The notes beneath the pieces are model-generated. The model ran no database searches. It saw nothing but the letters and a program-made list of their open reading frames with translations, and was not told where the DNA came from. A stretch of 64,000 nt of DNA from NCBI GenBank assembly GCA_944472155.2, contig OX235277.1, positions 10,178,804 through 10,242,803 on the forward strand. Direction: 5' to 3'. Below are positions 46,456-57,947 of this stretch, in pieces; position 1 is the stretch's first letter; each line of letters opens with the position of its first letter. The position numbers and the translations under genes are program-made. Source of the stretch: Trichobilharzia szidati (taxonomy: Eukaryota; Platyhelminthes; Trematoda; Strigeidida; Schistosomatidae).

Positions 46456-47328
46456 TCAGCTCAGCGTCTCTATCTCTTGTCCATCTTTGCATCGAATCAT
46501 TTTCTCTTTCACCATTCTCCTCTCCTCTATTAGCTTCCAAGTGTCCGTTGAGAGCCATTCCTTGTCATGTTTCTTCTTTCTTCCTAAAACCGTTGAACAC
46601 GTTTCGTTGAAAATTACCTTCAGAGAGTTCCAATGGTCTTCCAAGGATGATTCCTCAGTGGTGCCACGTAGTGTTTCCTGCTTTGCTCTGACAGTTGCAG
46701 TGAAAGTGTCCTTTGTGGTTGTGTCTTTCAGTTTTTGCGTGTTGAACTTGCATTGTGGCCTATCCCCAGCTATCCTTGAGGCTTTCAGCTTCACTTTGAA
46801 AGTCCCTTGTACTAGATAGTGGTCTGAACCCACATCTGCTCCTCTCCTCGATCTTGTATCCAGTAGGCTCCGTCTCCACTTCTTTGAGATTGAAATGAAG
46901 TCAATCTGGCTTTTGGTGTGTCCATCTGGTGAAATCCATGTTGCTTTGTGTATATCCCTGTGTTTGGACACACTGCCACCAATCACCAAATCATTGAAGG
47001 TGCAGAAGTCTGAGAAGAGTTCACCATTTTCGTTCATTTCACCGAGGGCCTCACGACCCATGGTGAGTTCTCTTCCTGTATTGTCTCCTCCCAGTTTCGC
47101 ATTCATGTCACCCATCAGGATTTTGATATCGCCATTTGGGACGTTGTCCATTACTGCGTGTAGTTGTCTGTAGAAATCCTCCTTCTTCTCATGTTCTGAG
47201 ACGTTTGTAGGCGCGTAGCATTGAATGATTATAACCTTCCTTCCTTTTGAGTTGAACCTGTCTGTCATTATCCTGGAGGAGATTGGTTCCCACTGCATGA
47301 GAGCTTTAGCCGCTGTTGGTGACATCAT
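46456..47328 (-). pseudogene. RTE copy 5 endonuclease domain
   Basis: 290 open codons: IIIQCYAPTNVSEHEKKEDF, then ILMGDMNAKLGGDN (catalytic GDMNA), then IDFISISKKWRRSLLDTRSR and GADVGSDHYLVQG (catalytic SDH). This endonuclease nicks target DNA for target-primed reverse transcription. The frame shifts near 46456 before the RT part. Confidence 0.85.
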
Positions 47329-47607
47329 GATGGCTACTCCCTCGGTGTGCTCGTGATCGTCCTCTGGGTGGCGGGAGTAGATTGTTGTCTCTCCAGTTGA
47401 TAGTTGGCGCCTTCCGCATCCGTTCCATCTGCTCTCGCAGATTCCCAGATGATAATATGCTCAGCAATATTTCTAATGTTACAGCCAATCTTCCCCACAG
47501 TTATAAAATTATCGGAGGTGATTTCAACATGCCAGAAGTATCATGGTCTTCACTCCGAGGACCCCAAAGGTATGATAATCTCCTGAATTACATCGTCACA
47601 CGAGGGT

Positions 47608-47738
47608 AGAACATAGGGCTTCAAGCGAGTGGCTTGAAGTTTCTGTAGTAGTGTTTATTTTACAGGATGGGGTTGCTAGCCTCATGCCCAACTTTTCCTC
47701 TTCACCAGTATTATTCCTGGCTTAGCGAGGTAAAGGAG
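47608..47738 (-). mobile_element. SINE alpha, 5'-truncated (131 bp), 6-bp TSD
   Basis: The tRNA head is missing; body and tail (inverse of GAAGCCCTATGTTCTA) remain. GAGGGT occurs at 47602-47607 and 47739-47744. It sits between the codons for VTRG and WTQH of LINE-C ORF2. Confidence 0.85.
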
Positions 47739-47744
47739 GAGGGT

Positions 47745-50032
47745 GGACACAACACATAAATTCACCCACTAGATCCGCAAATATCCTAGACCTTATTTTT
47801 ACGAACAACATAAAACCATCTACAGTACATGTGGGACATGAATTTCCAGGTAGTGACCATAAAATAGTAGTGTGTTCTTTTGACATCTTTCCCGAAACAA
47901 AGCTCAGAGATGAAGCTGGCCAGACACCTATGAGATTGTACATACATGCTGACTGGGAATTGTATCAACACCTAATTAGATGTTCTAATTGGGACCCGTA
48001 CTTTTCGAACGAGTCCTTAGAGGCAATTCTTAACAACTTTTATCAGAATATTAACTCAATTCATGACGTCATTGCACCTGAGAAGATTCTTAGCTTCAGA
48101 TTCCATCAAAGCGATTATATTCCGACATCGTTTAGGAGAAGTCTACGAAAGCACTCAATAAAATACTACAGATATCATGACTTGTCATCACTAATTGCTA
48201 TTAAGTCCCTTCTCAATAGAATTGAAGAGTTGAGAAATATAGGCCTCAGAAACAAAGAAATGCGAGCCATTCAGGCACCGCATAACTCAGGAGAAATAGC
48301 CAAACTTTTCAAAAGTAGGTTGACGAACTCCAAAACAGATTATCCTAAAATATTATACTTAGACAGGATTGCTTACGAAAATCGTGAGGTGATATGTGAA
48401 CTGTTTAGCAAGCACTTCGCCAGATTATACACTTTAGAGAACGATGAGGTCGTGGATTTTCCACGTAAAACAGACGAATGTTTAAGTGACATACTTTTCA
48501 CCACACACGAGATTGATAAAGCTGTCGCAAATCTTAAGCTTAGTAACACTATTGGTCCAGATGGTATATCTTCCATTCTGCTGAAAAACGGTGGTAGTGA
48601 CATGAATTTACTCCTACTCAAGTTATACTCAATTTCACTAAGCGATGGGACATACCCTACCTGCTGGAAGAAGTCCTATATTGTACCTTTCCATAAATGC
48701 GGGCCTATAGCTGATATCAACAACTACCGCCTCATCAACATCACGTCTGTAGTTTCACGTGTAATGGAAAAGATAGTAAAGACTCAAATCATTCAGTACT
48801 TGCTGTCAAATGACCTACTATCCCCATCCAAATACGGTTTCTTAAGTAGAAGGTCGTGCGTTACTTGCCACTTAGATTATTTTTACTACATTACACAATG
48901 CATAGATAATTGGCATTCGGTAACAACATTATTTCTCGATGTCAACAAAGCCTTTGATAAAGACCTACGTACCAGACACTTAACAAAACTCCAATCCTAC
49001 GGAATAACCGGGAAACTTCTCAAATGGATAAATTCTTTTCTCACAGAAAGAGAGCAGTTAGTCAAAATCAACCACCAGCTGTCTCCATCAAAGCCGATAA
49101 CTAGTGGTTTAATACAGGGTAGCGTTCTTGGCCCTATTCTATTCCTCTTATTCATAAATGACATAGTCTCTGTGATCAAGTATGGCAAGCCATACCTCTT
49201 TGCAGATGATCTCAAGATAGTATATGATTATGGGTGCGATGATATGAGCGTCGAAAGCAAAATCCAACACGACTTAAACAATCTAGGAGATTGGAGAGAA
49301 AAATGGCAACTGACTCTCAACCCAGACAAGTGCGGTATAGCCCACCTTGGTTGCTGGAAACCGAGAATGTGCCTATATATGTACGGTAAGCTCCTCTCGA
49401 AACAGAACACTGTCACAGATCTCGGGATAACATACTCAGATCTAACCTTCTCCGATCATGCAAATAAGGTTGTATCTGACTGTAAACACCTTATTGGCTT
49501 TGTGCTGCGTAACTTCTACACCCAAGAAGCAAGATTAGCTATATATAGAACATGTATCCGCCCCAAACTTGAATATTGTGCTCTCCTGTATAGTAACCTA
49601 AGGTCTGCAGACCGAAAAAAAATCGAAAGTGTTCAGAGATTCCTAACGAAACGCATAATAGGGTTTGACCAACCAGTGGAATATGTTGACAGGTGTATGC
49701 GTCTGAATTTACAACCTCTGTGGTTAAGGAGAGTGAAGTGCAACTTATTTCTACTATTCAAAGTCATAAGAAAACACTGTTATAGTAACTCATCCATAAC
49801 GTGGGAAAATATTAAATCATATCAGCTGCGAAACCACAACTACCTTGTCAAGGTGGCTACCTACAGAAAATCCATTAGGGCAAACTTTTTCACCATTAAA
49901 TATTGCACTCTTTGGAACCAACTACCATCTGAAATTAGATGTTGTGAAAACCCCAATGAGTTCAAACGGAGCCTAGAGAGACACATTAACATGTCCACCC
50001 TAGCTTGTCTAAAGGACCACAAATGTTGGTAA
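47745..50032 (+). pseudogene. LINE-C ORF2 part 3: endonuclease end, RT and C-terminus
   Basis: An uninterrupted frame of about 760 codons from the SINE to a TAA at 50032. It includes the endonuclease SDHK motif (GSDHKIVVCSF), RT fingers (KLSNTIGPDGISSILLKNGG), motif A (TLFLDVNKAFDKDL), motif B (SGLIQGSVLGPILF) and the catalytic FADD (YLFADDLKIVYD). The C-terminal domain follows (LRSADRKKIESVQRFLTKRI). Only the two insertions upstream inactivate it. Confidence 0.85.
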
Positions 50033-50224
50033 AATGGTAAGTAAAAGCCGGTCCAGTCTTCAGCTCAGTCAGTTACATATAACTCGACTCTAGCACTTAC
50101 GCAGCGAACGTTTAACTAATTTACTGATTTTCCTTTCTGTATAGTCTTCAATAAGTTATGTGAATATAAGTACTTCTAGAAACAATTATATTAGCAACCA
50201 CACCTTTTAATATTTTACACATGT

Positions 50225-50955
50225 ATATAAAGTTAATAATACAATGCTATTTTTTGTGTCTGAATGACTTTACTCAGCCAATAACCACCTTTTCTCATAC
50301 ACCTTCCTAAAACGTATAATCTTTATAATATTTCGCAGTATTTTTAACATTATATAGGTTGAAGGGTTACTTTGCAATATCTAATGCACACCATATGAAA
50401 ATCGGTCATGAAAATTTAGCATGACAAGCTCTGTTAACCGGCTGTTTTCTTCAGGATCATTATACATAATTTTATCACTAATTGTTCCACTACACTTTTT
50501 ACTCTGCTAAATATGCTGCAACTTAGTTGCTGTAACACTAGCTACTTCTATACTTCATATTTCTTAAACACAATTTCCTAGGCGTCTGCCACAAATATAT
50601 TAATAATATTAGTAGTACTATTTTTGAGTTGAAATGACTATCTTCAGTCAACAGTTACCCATTTTCATATAATTTTCTAAAAAATTCATATTGTTGAAAT
50701 TATGTAGCATTTTTCCATTATGTAATTGATGAGTCACTTTGCAATGTGTAACGCACACCATATAAAATCGGTCGTGAAAATTTAGCATAACAAGTTCTGC
50801 TAACCAGTTGCCTTACTCAGGACCACTTTACATAACTTTATCACTAATTGTTCCACTACTCATATCACTCTGATAAATAGAATATAACTTAGTTGTTCTA
50901 ATATTAGCTATTTTTATACTTCATAACTCTTAAGGGAAACCTAATTTCTTAGTCT
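50225..50955 (+). repeat. tandem 367-bp duplication in LINE-C 3' UTR
   Basis: Two diverged units, about 50225-50590 and 50592-50955. Landmarks recur at +367 (CACACC at 50387 and 50754), as do TGAAAATTTAGCAT and TATCACTAATTGTTCCACTA. Confidence 0.75.
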
Positions 50956-51323
50956 TTTGTAGTAATTCACTTGTTCACTAGTATGATGATAATACTGCTA
51001 ACAATGTCCTCTGGTATTATTGTGCCATGTGACCTAATGGGAAGCACTTGTCATGAAAGCTCTTAATGTGGTGCATACCATATGATTGGGAAAAGTCAAA
51101 GCAATCCAATATTACAACTGCAGTCATTGTAAAGGGTCTCAGAGCTTAATGTCAAAAAAGGAGAGAGGGTGGCGCATACTGATCAGCAGATTTGGTAGTG
51201 GTCACAAATGTGAATCGCTCCGATCTGTAGGACAGCAACATGCATTATTTTGACAGCTCGAAAACTAAACATGAGTTTAGATACGGAAAGTATAAAAAAT
51301 GACCTTTTACAGTACCACAACAG
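50956..51323. other. no gene recognised between LINE-C and LINE-D copy 2
   Basis: No recognisable coding sequence or repeat; may contain the LINE-C 3' end. Confidence 0.4.
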
Positions 51324-51509
51324 TCAAAACATGCAACAGGATTATTTTCGGATGCAGCAAACAATAGCCCCACTCGCTGCACAATTCATCCAGGAAATAG
51401 TACACACACTGACTCTGTCTCACCTCAGAGCCCCTCCAAACATAACGTAGGAATAGTAACAAGTAACCATGTTAACCTCTCCCCCAAAAACTATGGTTTA
51501 CTAACGATT

Positions 51510-52211
51510 ATGCTCCTGAATGCTAGATCTCTCCTTCATAATATAACATTGCTTCTCTGCCTGGCATACATAGAACGGCCAACACTAATAATGGTGACTG
51601 AAACCTGGCTTACTACTGATATACCTGACTCAAAGCTAGTAATAGACAACTACGACATCTATAGGAACGATAGAGTTGACAAAAGAGGAGGCGGCTGCTT
51701 AATATATGCCTCTAAATCCACTAACTCCACTACTTTCAATAACCCAACTACTGACAAACTCCCTGAATCTAAGTGGATAAGCATCCACACAAACGAAAAC
51801 AAAATTCTCGTTAGATGTATATACAAACCTCCTAATAGCTCTGAAATGACTGACATAACTATTGGAGAAATACTAGAGCATGTAGCCTCGCTGGACTTTG
51901 ACTACAAAGTAGTCTGTGGCGATTTCAACTTCCCTGGAGTAAACTGGGATACCTGTACAGGACCTAGAATCCATGACGAACTACTACAAGCTATAGACGT
52001 AGGCGGATGGAAGCAGTGCGTACGCCTCCTTACAAGAAATAAAAATACTCTTGATTTAATCCTCTGTCATGAAACAGAGGTAGGAAATAAACTTGATAAC
52101 AGTGATCACAACATATTGTACTGCACGCTACCCCTCCGACTAACAACTAAACACACACCTAAAAATTCCCCGGTGCATTATCAGTATAGGGAATATAAGA
52201 ATACCAATTGA
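51510..52211 (+). pseudogene. LINE-D copy 2 endonuclease domain
   Basis: 233 codons matching the start of the intact ORF2: TLIMVTETWLTTDIPDSKLV, VVCGDFNFPGVNWDT, LDNSDHNILYCTLPLR. It is cut by TGA where the intact copy has TGG. Seven differences cluster in 45 bp around this site while the flanks are almost identical. Confidence 0.85.
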
Positions 52212-52497
52212 GAATTCCTATCAGGTCTGTTGAGAAGTTCTGACTGGGAAGAATACTTCACCAACAATGACTTAGAAGTATCACTTGAGATTTTCTACAA
52301 AACAAATGGCTCAGCAAGAGACACAATCGCGCCCCTAAAATCTGCTCTAAAGACACCAGCTCCATTTATAGACCGCAAAACGCGACTAAAACTAAGGAAA
52401 TTGAAAAGGAAATACCATGTATTTAAGGAATTTAATGCGTTAAACCAAATACATGAAACTCTTAAACGGCTTGAAGACAAACACAAAATGATGTCAC

Positions 52498-52567
52498 GGA
52501 ATATACACATTTGATCATAGGGAATAAAAAGACCGTTGCAGCGAAGAAAATTTTCTTTTCGACGAAG
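52498..52567 (-). mobile_element. 70-bp PLE-C-like micro-insertion, 15-bp TSD
   Basis: ACAAAATGATGTCAC is repeated at 52483-52497 and 52568-52582 around 70 bp sharing CAGCGAAGAAAATTTTC with 8198-8214. It is absent from the otherwise near-identical intact LINE-D. Confidence 0.72.
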
Positions 52568-53117
52568 ACAAAATGATGTCACAGCTTGAAGAAAATAAAG
52601 CGCTTGTGGGCAACTCCAAAACTCAGGAACTTTGTAGGATATTGCAGAAACGTCTAAAAAGCAATAAAGACAGTACTGTAAGCAGCTTAGAACATAAGGG
52701 TATAATATACAATGATCCCCAGGTTATAGGTGAACTCCTCAATGAGTGGTTTTGCAATGACGCCAGAGTGCACCCGACCCAAGATTTCCAAATGACCTGC
52801 AAAAGTAACCACAAATTATGCGAAATAGACTTTAATATACAAAATATAGACTCAGCGATTAAGACATTGGAGTCTAATGGTTGTACTGGAACAGATGACA
52901 TACCATCTGTCATGTACAGAAATGGTAGCACGGAAATGGTAGTCTTGTTACTTAGAATATTTACGCTCTCGTTGGAAACTGGAACTTATCCTGAAGTGTG
53001 GAAAACCACATACATATTACCTAAGCACAAAGCAGGGGCCAAGACCAGTGTATGCAACTATAGACCTATCAATATAACACCGGTAATATCCCGAATAAAG
53101 GAGAAAGTGGGAAAAAT

Positions 53118-53423
53118 AACCATGGCGCTGACATTCAGAACAAACAGTTGACAGAACAGTTACTTCCCAATATCAAGACACTAATGTTAAAATGTAGTAA
53201 ATTTGGTGTCTTAAAGTAGATGAGCATCAGTTTATCACTCATGGTTTCAGTCTTGGCATATCTAACCACTATTTGCGCAAAATCGTAGACTAGTTGAACC
53301 TATACAGTAGAGCTCTGTAGTAGGGTCACACCTTGCCCGGTACGTTCGAACCAGGTGACGCTTTTTGCACGTGTTTTCGTTTATATTCATTTATTGCTTA
53401 CTGTTGATTGATCTTTAATAACG
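53118..53423 (+). other. junction and probable LINE-D 5' UTR
   Basis: No coding signature. The LINE-D start is probably within this interval but its boundary cannot be fixed without other copies. Confidence 0.4.
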
Positions 53424-55077
53424 ATGGGCCGAAATTCTAAAAGGAGTGTTCGCGTGAACACCAGTAATTTAGAAAATAGCACCAGCTCGTCTAATAACAC
53501 ATTACCACCCTTTACTATTAGTAGTTCACCCAACGTAAAAGACTCGAACATAACTCTGACCCCTGTAATACAGGTGGAAGATGTTCTGTCTGAAAAAGTA
53601 GAGCTCTCTTACTTAACATGCATTATTAAAGAGATGCAGCTACAGATTGATGAATTAAAAGCGAAATTAAGTGCATTTGAATGTATACCCGAAACTATCT
53701 CACTTATGAAAAAGGAACTGCAGGATCCTACAATCCTAAAGCTTTTTAATATGACCTCTAGAATGACGCCTACTGACTCAGAAAATGCGAAGGAGTTAGA
53801 AAACGCCATTGACTTTCTATCCAGCGAAGTTGTTAAAAGGCTGGCTTCGAAACAAAACGCTATAGTGTATAATGTACCAGATAGCGAGCCCATTAAGTCG
53901 GTCCAGCACTCATTGCTGAAGGCTGCAAATCTCTTGAGTGCACCTTGTCAGTGCATTCGCCTAAGTAAAAAAGACCTAAAGCATCCCTGTCCTACACTCT
54001 TTAGGTTCGACAGCTACATAATAGCTGAACGATTTAAGAAGGCCGAAGATCTTCTGGCTACTGCCACTAAATTCAAGACTATTAAAGTAGTCTCGGATAA
54101 AACAACTAACCAAAGGCAAGCAAGCAAGAACTCCTTCGATAGAAAGTTGACCACACCGAGAACTACACCTGGTATCAGTGCTAAAGTGTCGACGGACACT
54201 GAAGCACAGCAAGTCACCTGTATAGTGTTGGAAAAAAAAATCGGCAAGTAAAAGCGACTCGAAACTCAGTAAGAGCAGTGTCACTGGGTGCAATCCTAAA
54301 GTACATGAGAGCACATCTGGAAAACCTGCTGACATACATGAGGTTGATATTGACTCACAAACTATGTCTGACCAGAAACCACTGGCAGACCACACTCAAT
54401 CTGCATGCAAGCCCGAGAGTCCCGCAGTAGAAACTGCAAGAAAGACGACAAAGCCTACAGTCCCACTCCAGACTTCGACATACCTCCCTCTCAATAAGTC
54501 TAATAAGCAACATGTCAGTCTAAAAATAGACAATGCATAGGTAAAATACCATATTCCCAAAAAAGTCATCCATCATGTGAATGAAAACACCGCTTCCCGA
54601 ACTAGGAGTAATATGCCTAGCAACGCACATAACTTGGGAATGCAACGTAGAACGGATCATCAGGATATAAGGAGCACTAAACGGGGTTCATATAGGCACC
54701 ATATTAATGCATATTCTTGTCCAAACTCTCACACTATCTATGTTGAACCTCAGCAACATAATGAGTATAGATCGACACTTGACCCTCTCAATAACTTCAC
54801 TCACACATGTGATGTGAGCCAATATGCATACAACTATGAAAGACCCATGAGGTACAACTACCAAGGTAATCTTAACACAGGGTACCTAGGTCGAGCAAAC
54901 TATATATCACCAGTAAATGAACGCAGATACCCACCTATGGATGCTAAAAGTCAAAACATGCAACAGGATTATTTTCGGATGCAGCAAACAATAGCCCCAC
55001 TCGCTGCACAATTCATCCAGGAAATAGTACACACACTGACTCTGTCTCACCTCAGAGCCCCTCCAAACATAACGTAG
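53424..55077 (+). pseudogene. LINE-D ORF1, frameshift at an A-run and in-frame TAG
   Basis: 275 codons from MGRNSKRSVRVNTSN through a coiled-coil-like stretch (IIKEMQLQIDELKAKLSAF) and the conserved core NAIVYNVPDSEPIKSVQHSL and CPTLFRFDSYIIAERFKKA. At the run of nine A (54232-54240) a one-base shift is needed to continue (SASKSDSKLSKSS onward). That frame meets TAG at 54538-54540, then stays open to 55077 (ending APPNIT). The A-run shift could be an assembly error. Homologous to LINE-C ORF1. Confidence 0.78.
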
Positions 55078-55136
55078 GAATAGTAACAAGTAACCATGTT
55101 AACCTCTCCCCCAAAAACTATGGTTTACTAACGATT

Positions 55137-57947
55137 ATGCTCCTGAATGCTAGATCTCTCCTCCATAATATAACATTGCTTCTCTGCCTGGCATACATAG
55201 AACGGCCAACACTAATAATGGTGACTGAAACCTGGCTTACTACTGATATACCTGACTCAAAGCTAGTAATAGACAACTACGACATCTATAGGAACGATAG
55301 AGTTGACAAAAGAGGAGGCGGCTGCTTAATATATGCCTCTAAATCCACTAACTCCACTACTTTCAATAACCCAACTACTGACAAACTCCCTGAATCTAAG
55401 TGGATAAGCATCCACACAAACGAAAACAAAATTCTCGTTAGATGTATATACAAACCTCCTAATAGCTCTGAAATGACTGACATAACTATTGGAGAAATAC
55501 TAGAGCATGTAGCCTCGCTGGACTTTGACTACAAAGTAGTCTGTGGCGATTTCAACTTCCCTGGAGTAAACTGGGATACCTGTACAGGACCTAGAATCCA
55601 TGACGAACTACTACAAGCTATAGACGTAGGCGGATGGAAGCAGTGCGTACGCCTCCTTACAAGAAATAAAAATACTCTTGATTTAATCCTCTGTCATGAA
55701 ACAGAGGTAGGAAATAAACTTGATAACAGTGATCACAACATATTGTACTGCACGCTACCCCTCCGACTAACAACTAAACACACACCTAAAAATTCCCCGG
55801 TGCATTATCAGTATAGGGACTATAAGAATGCCGATTGGGAATTCTTATCAGATCTGCTGAGAAGTTCTGACTGGGAAGAATACTTCACCAACAATGACTT
55901 AGAAGTATCACTTGAGATTTTCTACAAAACAAATGGCTCAGCAAGAGACACAATCGCGCCCCTAAAATCTGCTCTAAAGACACCAGCTCCATTTATAGAC
56001 CGCAAAACGCGACTAAAACTAAGGAAATTGAAAAGGAAATACCATGTATTTAAGGAATTTAATGCGTTAAACCAAATACATGAAACTCTTAAACGGCTTG
56101 AAGACAAACACAAAATGAGGTCACAACTTGAAGAAAATAAAGCGCTTGTGGGCAACTCCAAAACTCAGGAACTTTGTAGGATATTGCAGAAACGTCTAAA
56201 AAGCAATAAAGACAGTACTGTAAGCAGCTTAGAACATAAGGGTATAATATACAATGATCCCCAGGTTATAGGTGAACTCCTCAATGAGTGGTTTTGCAAT
56301 GACGCCAGAGTGCACCCGACCCAAGATTTCCAAATGACCTGCAAAAGTAACCACAAATTATGCGAAATAGACTTTAATATACAAAATATAGACTCAGCGA
56401 TTAAGACATTGGAGTCTAATGGTTGTACTGGAACAGATGACATACCATCTGTCATGTACAGAAATGGTAGCACGGAAATGGTAGTCTTGTTACTTAGAAT
56501 ATTTACGCTCTCGTTGGAAACTGGAACTTATCCTGAAGTGTGGAAAACCACATACATATTACCTAAGCACAAAGCAGGGGCCAAGACCAGTGTATGCAAC
56601 TATAGACCTATCAATATAACACCGGTGATATCCCGAATAATGGAGAAAGTGGTTAAAGACCAAGTGTCAGACAACTTACTAGAACATGAACTTATCAATC
56701 CATCACAACACGGATTTCTTAAAGAAAGATCATGTGTGACCTGTCACGTAGACTTTTTCAATGAAGTTACACGAAGTAGGGACAACAGAGAACTAGTAAT
56801 TGTACTATATTTCGATATAACAAAAGCCTTCGACAGAGTTCCCCATAATCTGCTAGTCGGCAGGTTATGCTCACTAGGGATATGTGATCCTCTCCTGAGC
56901 TGGATAAAATCATTTCTCTGTGGCCGAAGTCAGACAACGAAAGTTGGCTCGATAATCTCAAGGCCTAAACCAGTAAGTAGTGGTGTAATCCAGGGAAGTG
57001 TATTAGGCCCACTCTTATTCATAATATATATAAACAGTATCTGTGAATGCTTTAGTGTAGGTAAACCAGTACTATATGCAGATGACTTAAAAGTGACGTA
57101 TAAATGCAAGAACACAGATCTTGGAATAACAGTAAACGCCATACAGCAAGAATTAGAAAAAATGGATAGATGGTGTGACACCTGGCAACTCCAATTTAAT
57201 GTCGAAAAATGTGGCTGGCTCTGCATAGGTTGCAACAATTTAGAACTTGACCTGACAATTCAAGGCCATGCACTTCAACGACTGGAATCTGTACTGGACC
57301 TAGGGCTGAAATATTCACATAACTTATCATTTTCTGAACATATCTCCAAACAAGTGTCAAAGTCACGCAGACTTATCGGCTTTCTACTCAGGAACTTCTA
57401 CAGAAATGAGTCTAGAATTCTGTTGTACAAGGTTTGTGTGCGTCCTTTATTTGATTACTGTTCATTCATGTATAGTAGCATACACATAGAGGACAAATTG
57501 AAAGTCGAGGGAGTGCAGAGGTACTTCACGTTAAAATTACTCGGAACTGAAAATGGTACGAACTACTCCACTAGATGTGATACCCTAGGACTAGAAACAC
57601 TATGGCTAAGACGCATGAGACTAAACTTGACACTTTACCATAAGCTTCTAAACCACTTAGTTTTTACCTCTACTAATGGCACTCGACTTTCAGATGACAA
57701 TGGCTACAAACTAAGACACACTAAGGGTACAGTAGCCATCGAACAATGTAAAACAGCCACCAGGCAAAAGTTTTACTTGATTAGGTATGCACAGATATGG
57801 AATAAACTGCCAATGGAAATGCGTCAAGCAAGTACATTGGCCTCCTTCAAAAAGGTGCTTAATGACAAACTACAAGAGTTTGCAAACGATAGTAGTTCTA
57901 GTTCCTATCTGAGAGCCTCCGAAATTATAGGTCCATTTAATATATAA
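55137..57947 (+). CDS. LINE-D ORF2: endonuclease and reverse transcriptase, 936 codons, intact
   Basis: Catalyses target-primed reverse transcription of the LINE RNA. The endonuclease domain occupies about residues 1-225, with ETWLT, GDFN at 137-140 and SDHN at 198-201. RT fingers start about 470 (NGCTGTDDIPSVMYRNG), motif A YFDITKAFD lies at 558-566, motif B SGVIQGSVLGPLLF at about 620, and catalytic YADD at 647-650. The C-terminal region from about 700 includes KVCVRPLFDYCSFMYSS. No stops or frameshifts. The frame is open upstream of this first ATG and overlaps the end of ORF1, so a non-AUG or reinitiation start is possible. This is the only full-length LINE protein in the window. Confidence 0.92.
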   Translation: MLLNARSLLHNITLLLCLAYIERPTLIMVTETWLTTDIPDSKLVIDNYDIYRNDRVDKRGGGCLIYASKSTNSTTFNNPTTDKLPESKWISIHTNENKILVRCIYKPPNSSEMTDITIGEILEHVASLDFDYKVVCGDFNFPGVNWDTCTGPRIHDELLQAIDVGGWKQCVRLLTRNKNTLDLILCHETEVGNKLDNSDHNILYCTLPLRLTTKHTPKNSPVHYQYRDYKNADWEFLSDLLRSSDWEEYFTNNDLEVSLEIFYKTNGSARDTIAPLKSALKTPAPFIDRKTRLKLRKLKRKYHVFKEFNALNQIHETLKRLEDKHKMRSQLEENKALVGNSKTQELCRILQKRLKSNKDSTVSSLEHKGIIYNDPQVIGELLNEWFCNDARVHPTQDFQMTCKSNHKLCEIDFNIQNIDSAIKTLESNGCTGTDDIPSVMYRNGSTEMVVLLLRIFTLSLETGTYPEVWKTTYILPKHKAGAKTSVCNYRPINITPVISRIMEKVVKDQVSDNLLEHELINPSQHGFLKERSCVTCHVDFFNEVTRSRDNRELVIVLYFDITKAFDRVPHNLLVGRLCSLGICDPLLSWIKSFLCGRSQTTKVGSIISRPKPVSSGVIQGSVLGPLLFIIYINSICECFSVGKPVLYADDLKVTYKCKNTDLGITVNAIQQELEKMDRWCDTWQLQFNVEKCGWLCIGCNNLELDLTIQGHALQRLESVLDLGLKYSHNLSFSEHISKQVSKSRRLIGFLLRNFYRNESRILLYKVCVRPLFDYCSFMYSSIHIEDKLKVEGVQRYFTLKLLGTENGTNYSTRCDTLGLETLWLRRMRLNLTLYHKLLNHLVFTSTNGTRLSDDNGYKLRHTKGTVAIEQCKTATRQKFYLIRYAQIWNKLPMEMRQASTLASFKKVLNDKLQEFANDSSSSSYLRASEIIGPFNI

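Larger units (their letters stand above)
44558..47448 (-). mobile_element. RTE LINE copy 5, 2.9 kb, 10-bp TSD
   Basis: Youngest and longest RTE copy. ATGATAATAT occurs at 44548-44557 and 47449-47458. It is inserted opposite to LINE-C with its AAT-repeat tail at 44558-44570. Read on the minus strand it begins within the endonuclease (HTEGVAIMMSPTAAKAL), so only the first part of ORF2 is missing. It ends GAAGCCCTATGTTCC. Confidence 0.93.
42325..50950 (+). mobile_element. CR1-like LINE-C, split by an RTE and a SINE
   Basis: ORF1 (42325-44088, with one TAG), then ORF2 in three pieces: about 43908-44557, 47459-47606 and 47745-50032. The 3' UTR carries a 367-bp tandem duplication. Joining across the RTE insertion (duplicated ATGATAATAT) and the SINE (duplicated GAGGGT) leaves ORF2 in frame, so the element was intact when they landed. 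Confidence 0.85.
51324..53117 (+). mobile_element. LINE-D copy 2: internal fragment
   Basis: Nearly identical to 54950-56655, from the end of ORF1 through the endonuclease to RT fingers. It starts at AGTCAAAACATGCAAC and stops abruptly after GAGAAAGTGG, so both the 5' and the 3' ends of the LINE are missing. ORF2 has TGA at 52209-52211 and a 70-bp insertion at 52498-52567. Confidence 0.88.

Noticed and set aside
46355..46819. 154-codon plus-strand open frame
   Set aside because: Antisense of the RTE copy 5 endonuclease/RT; composition is typical of reverse-strand reading.
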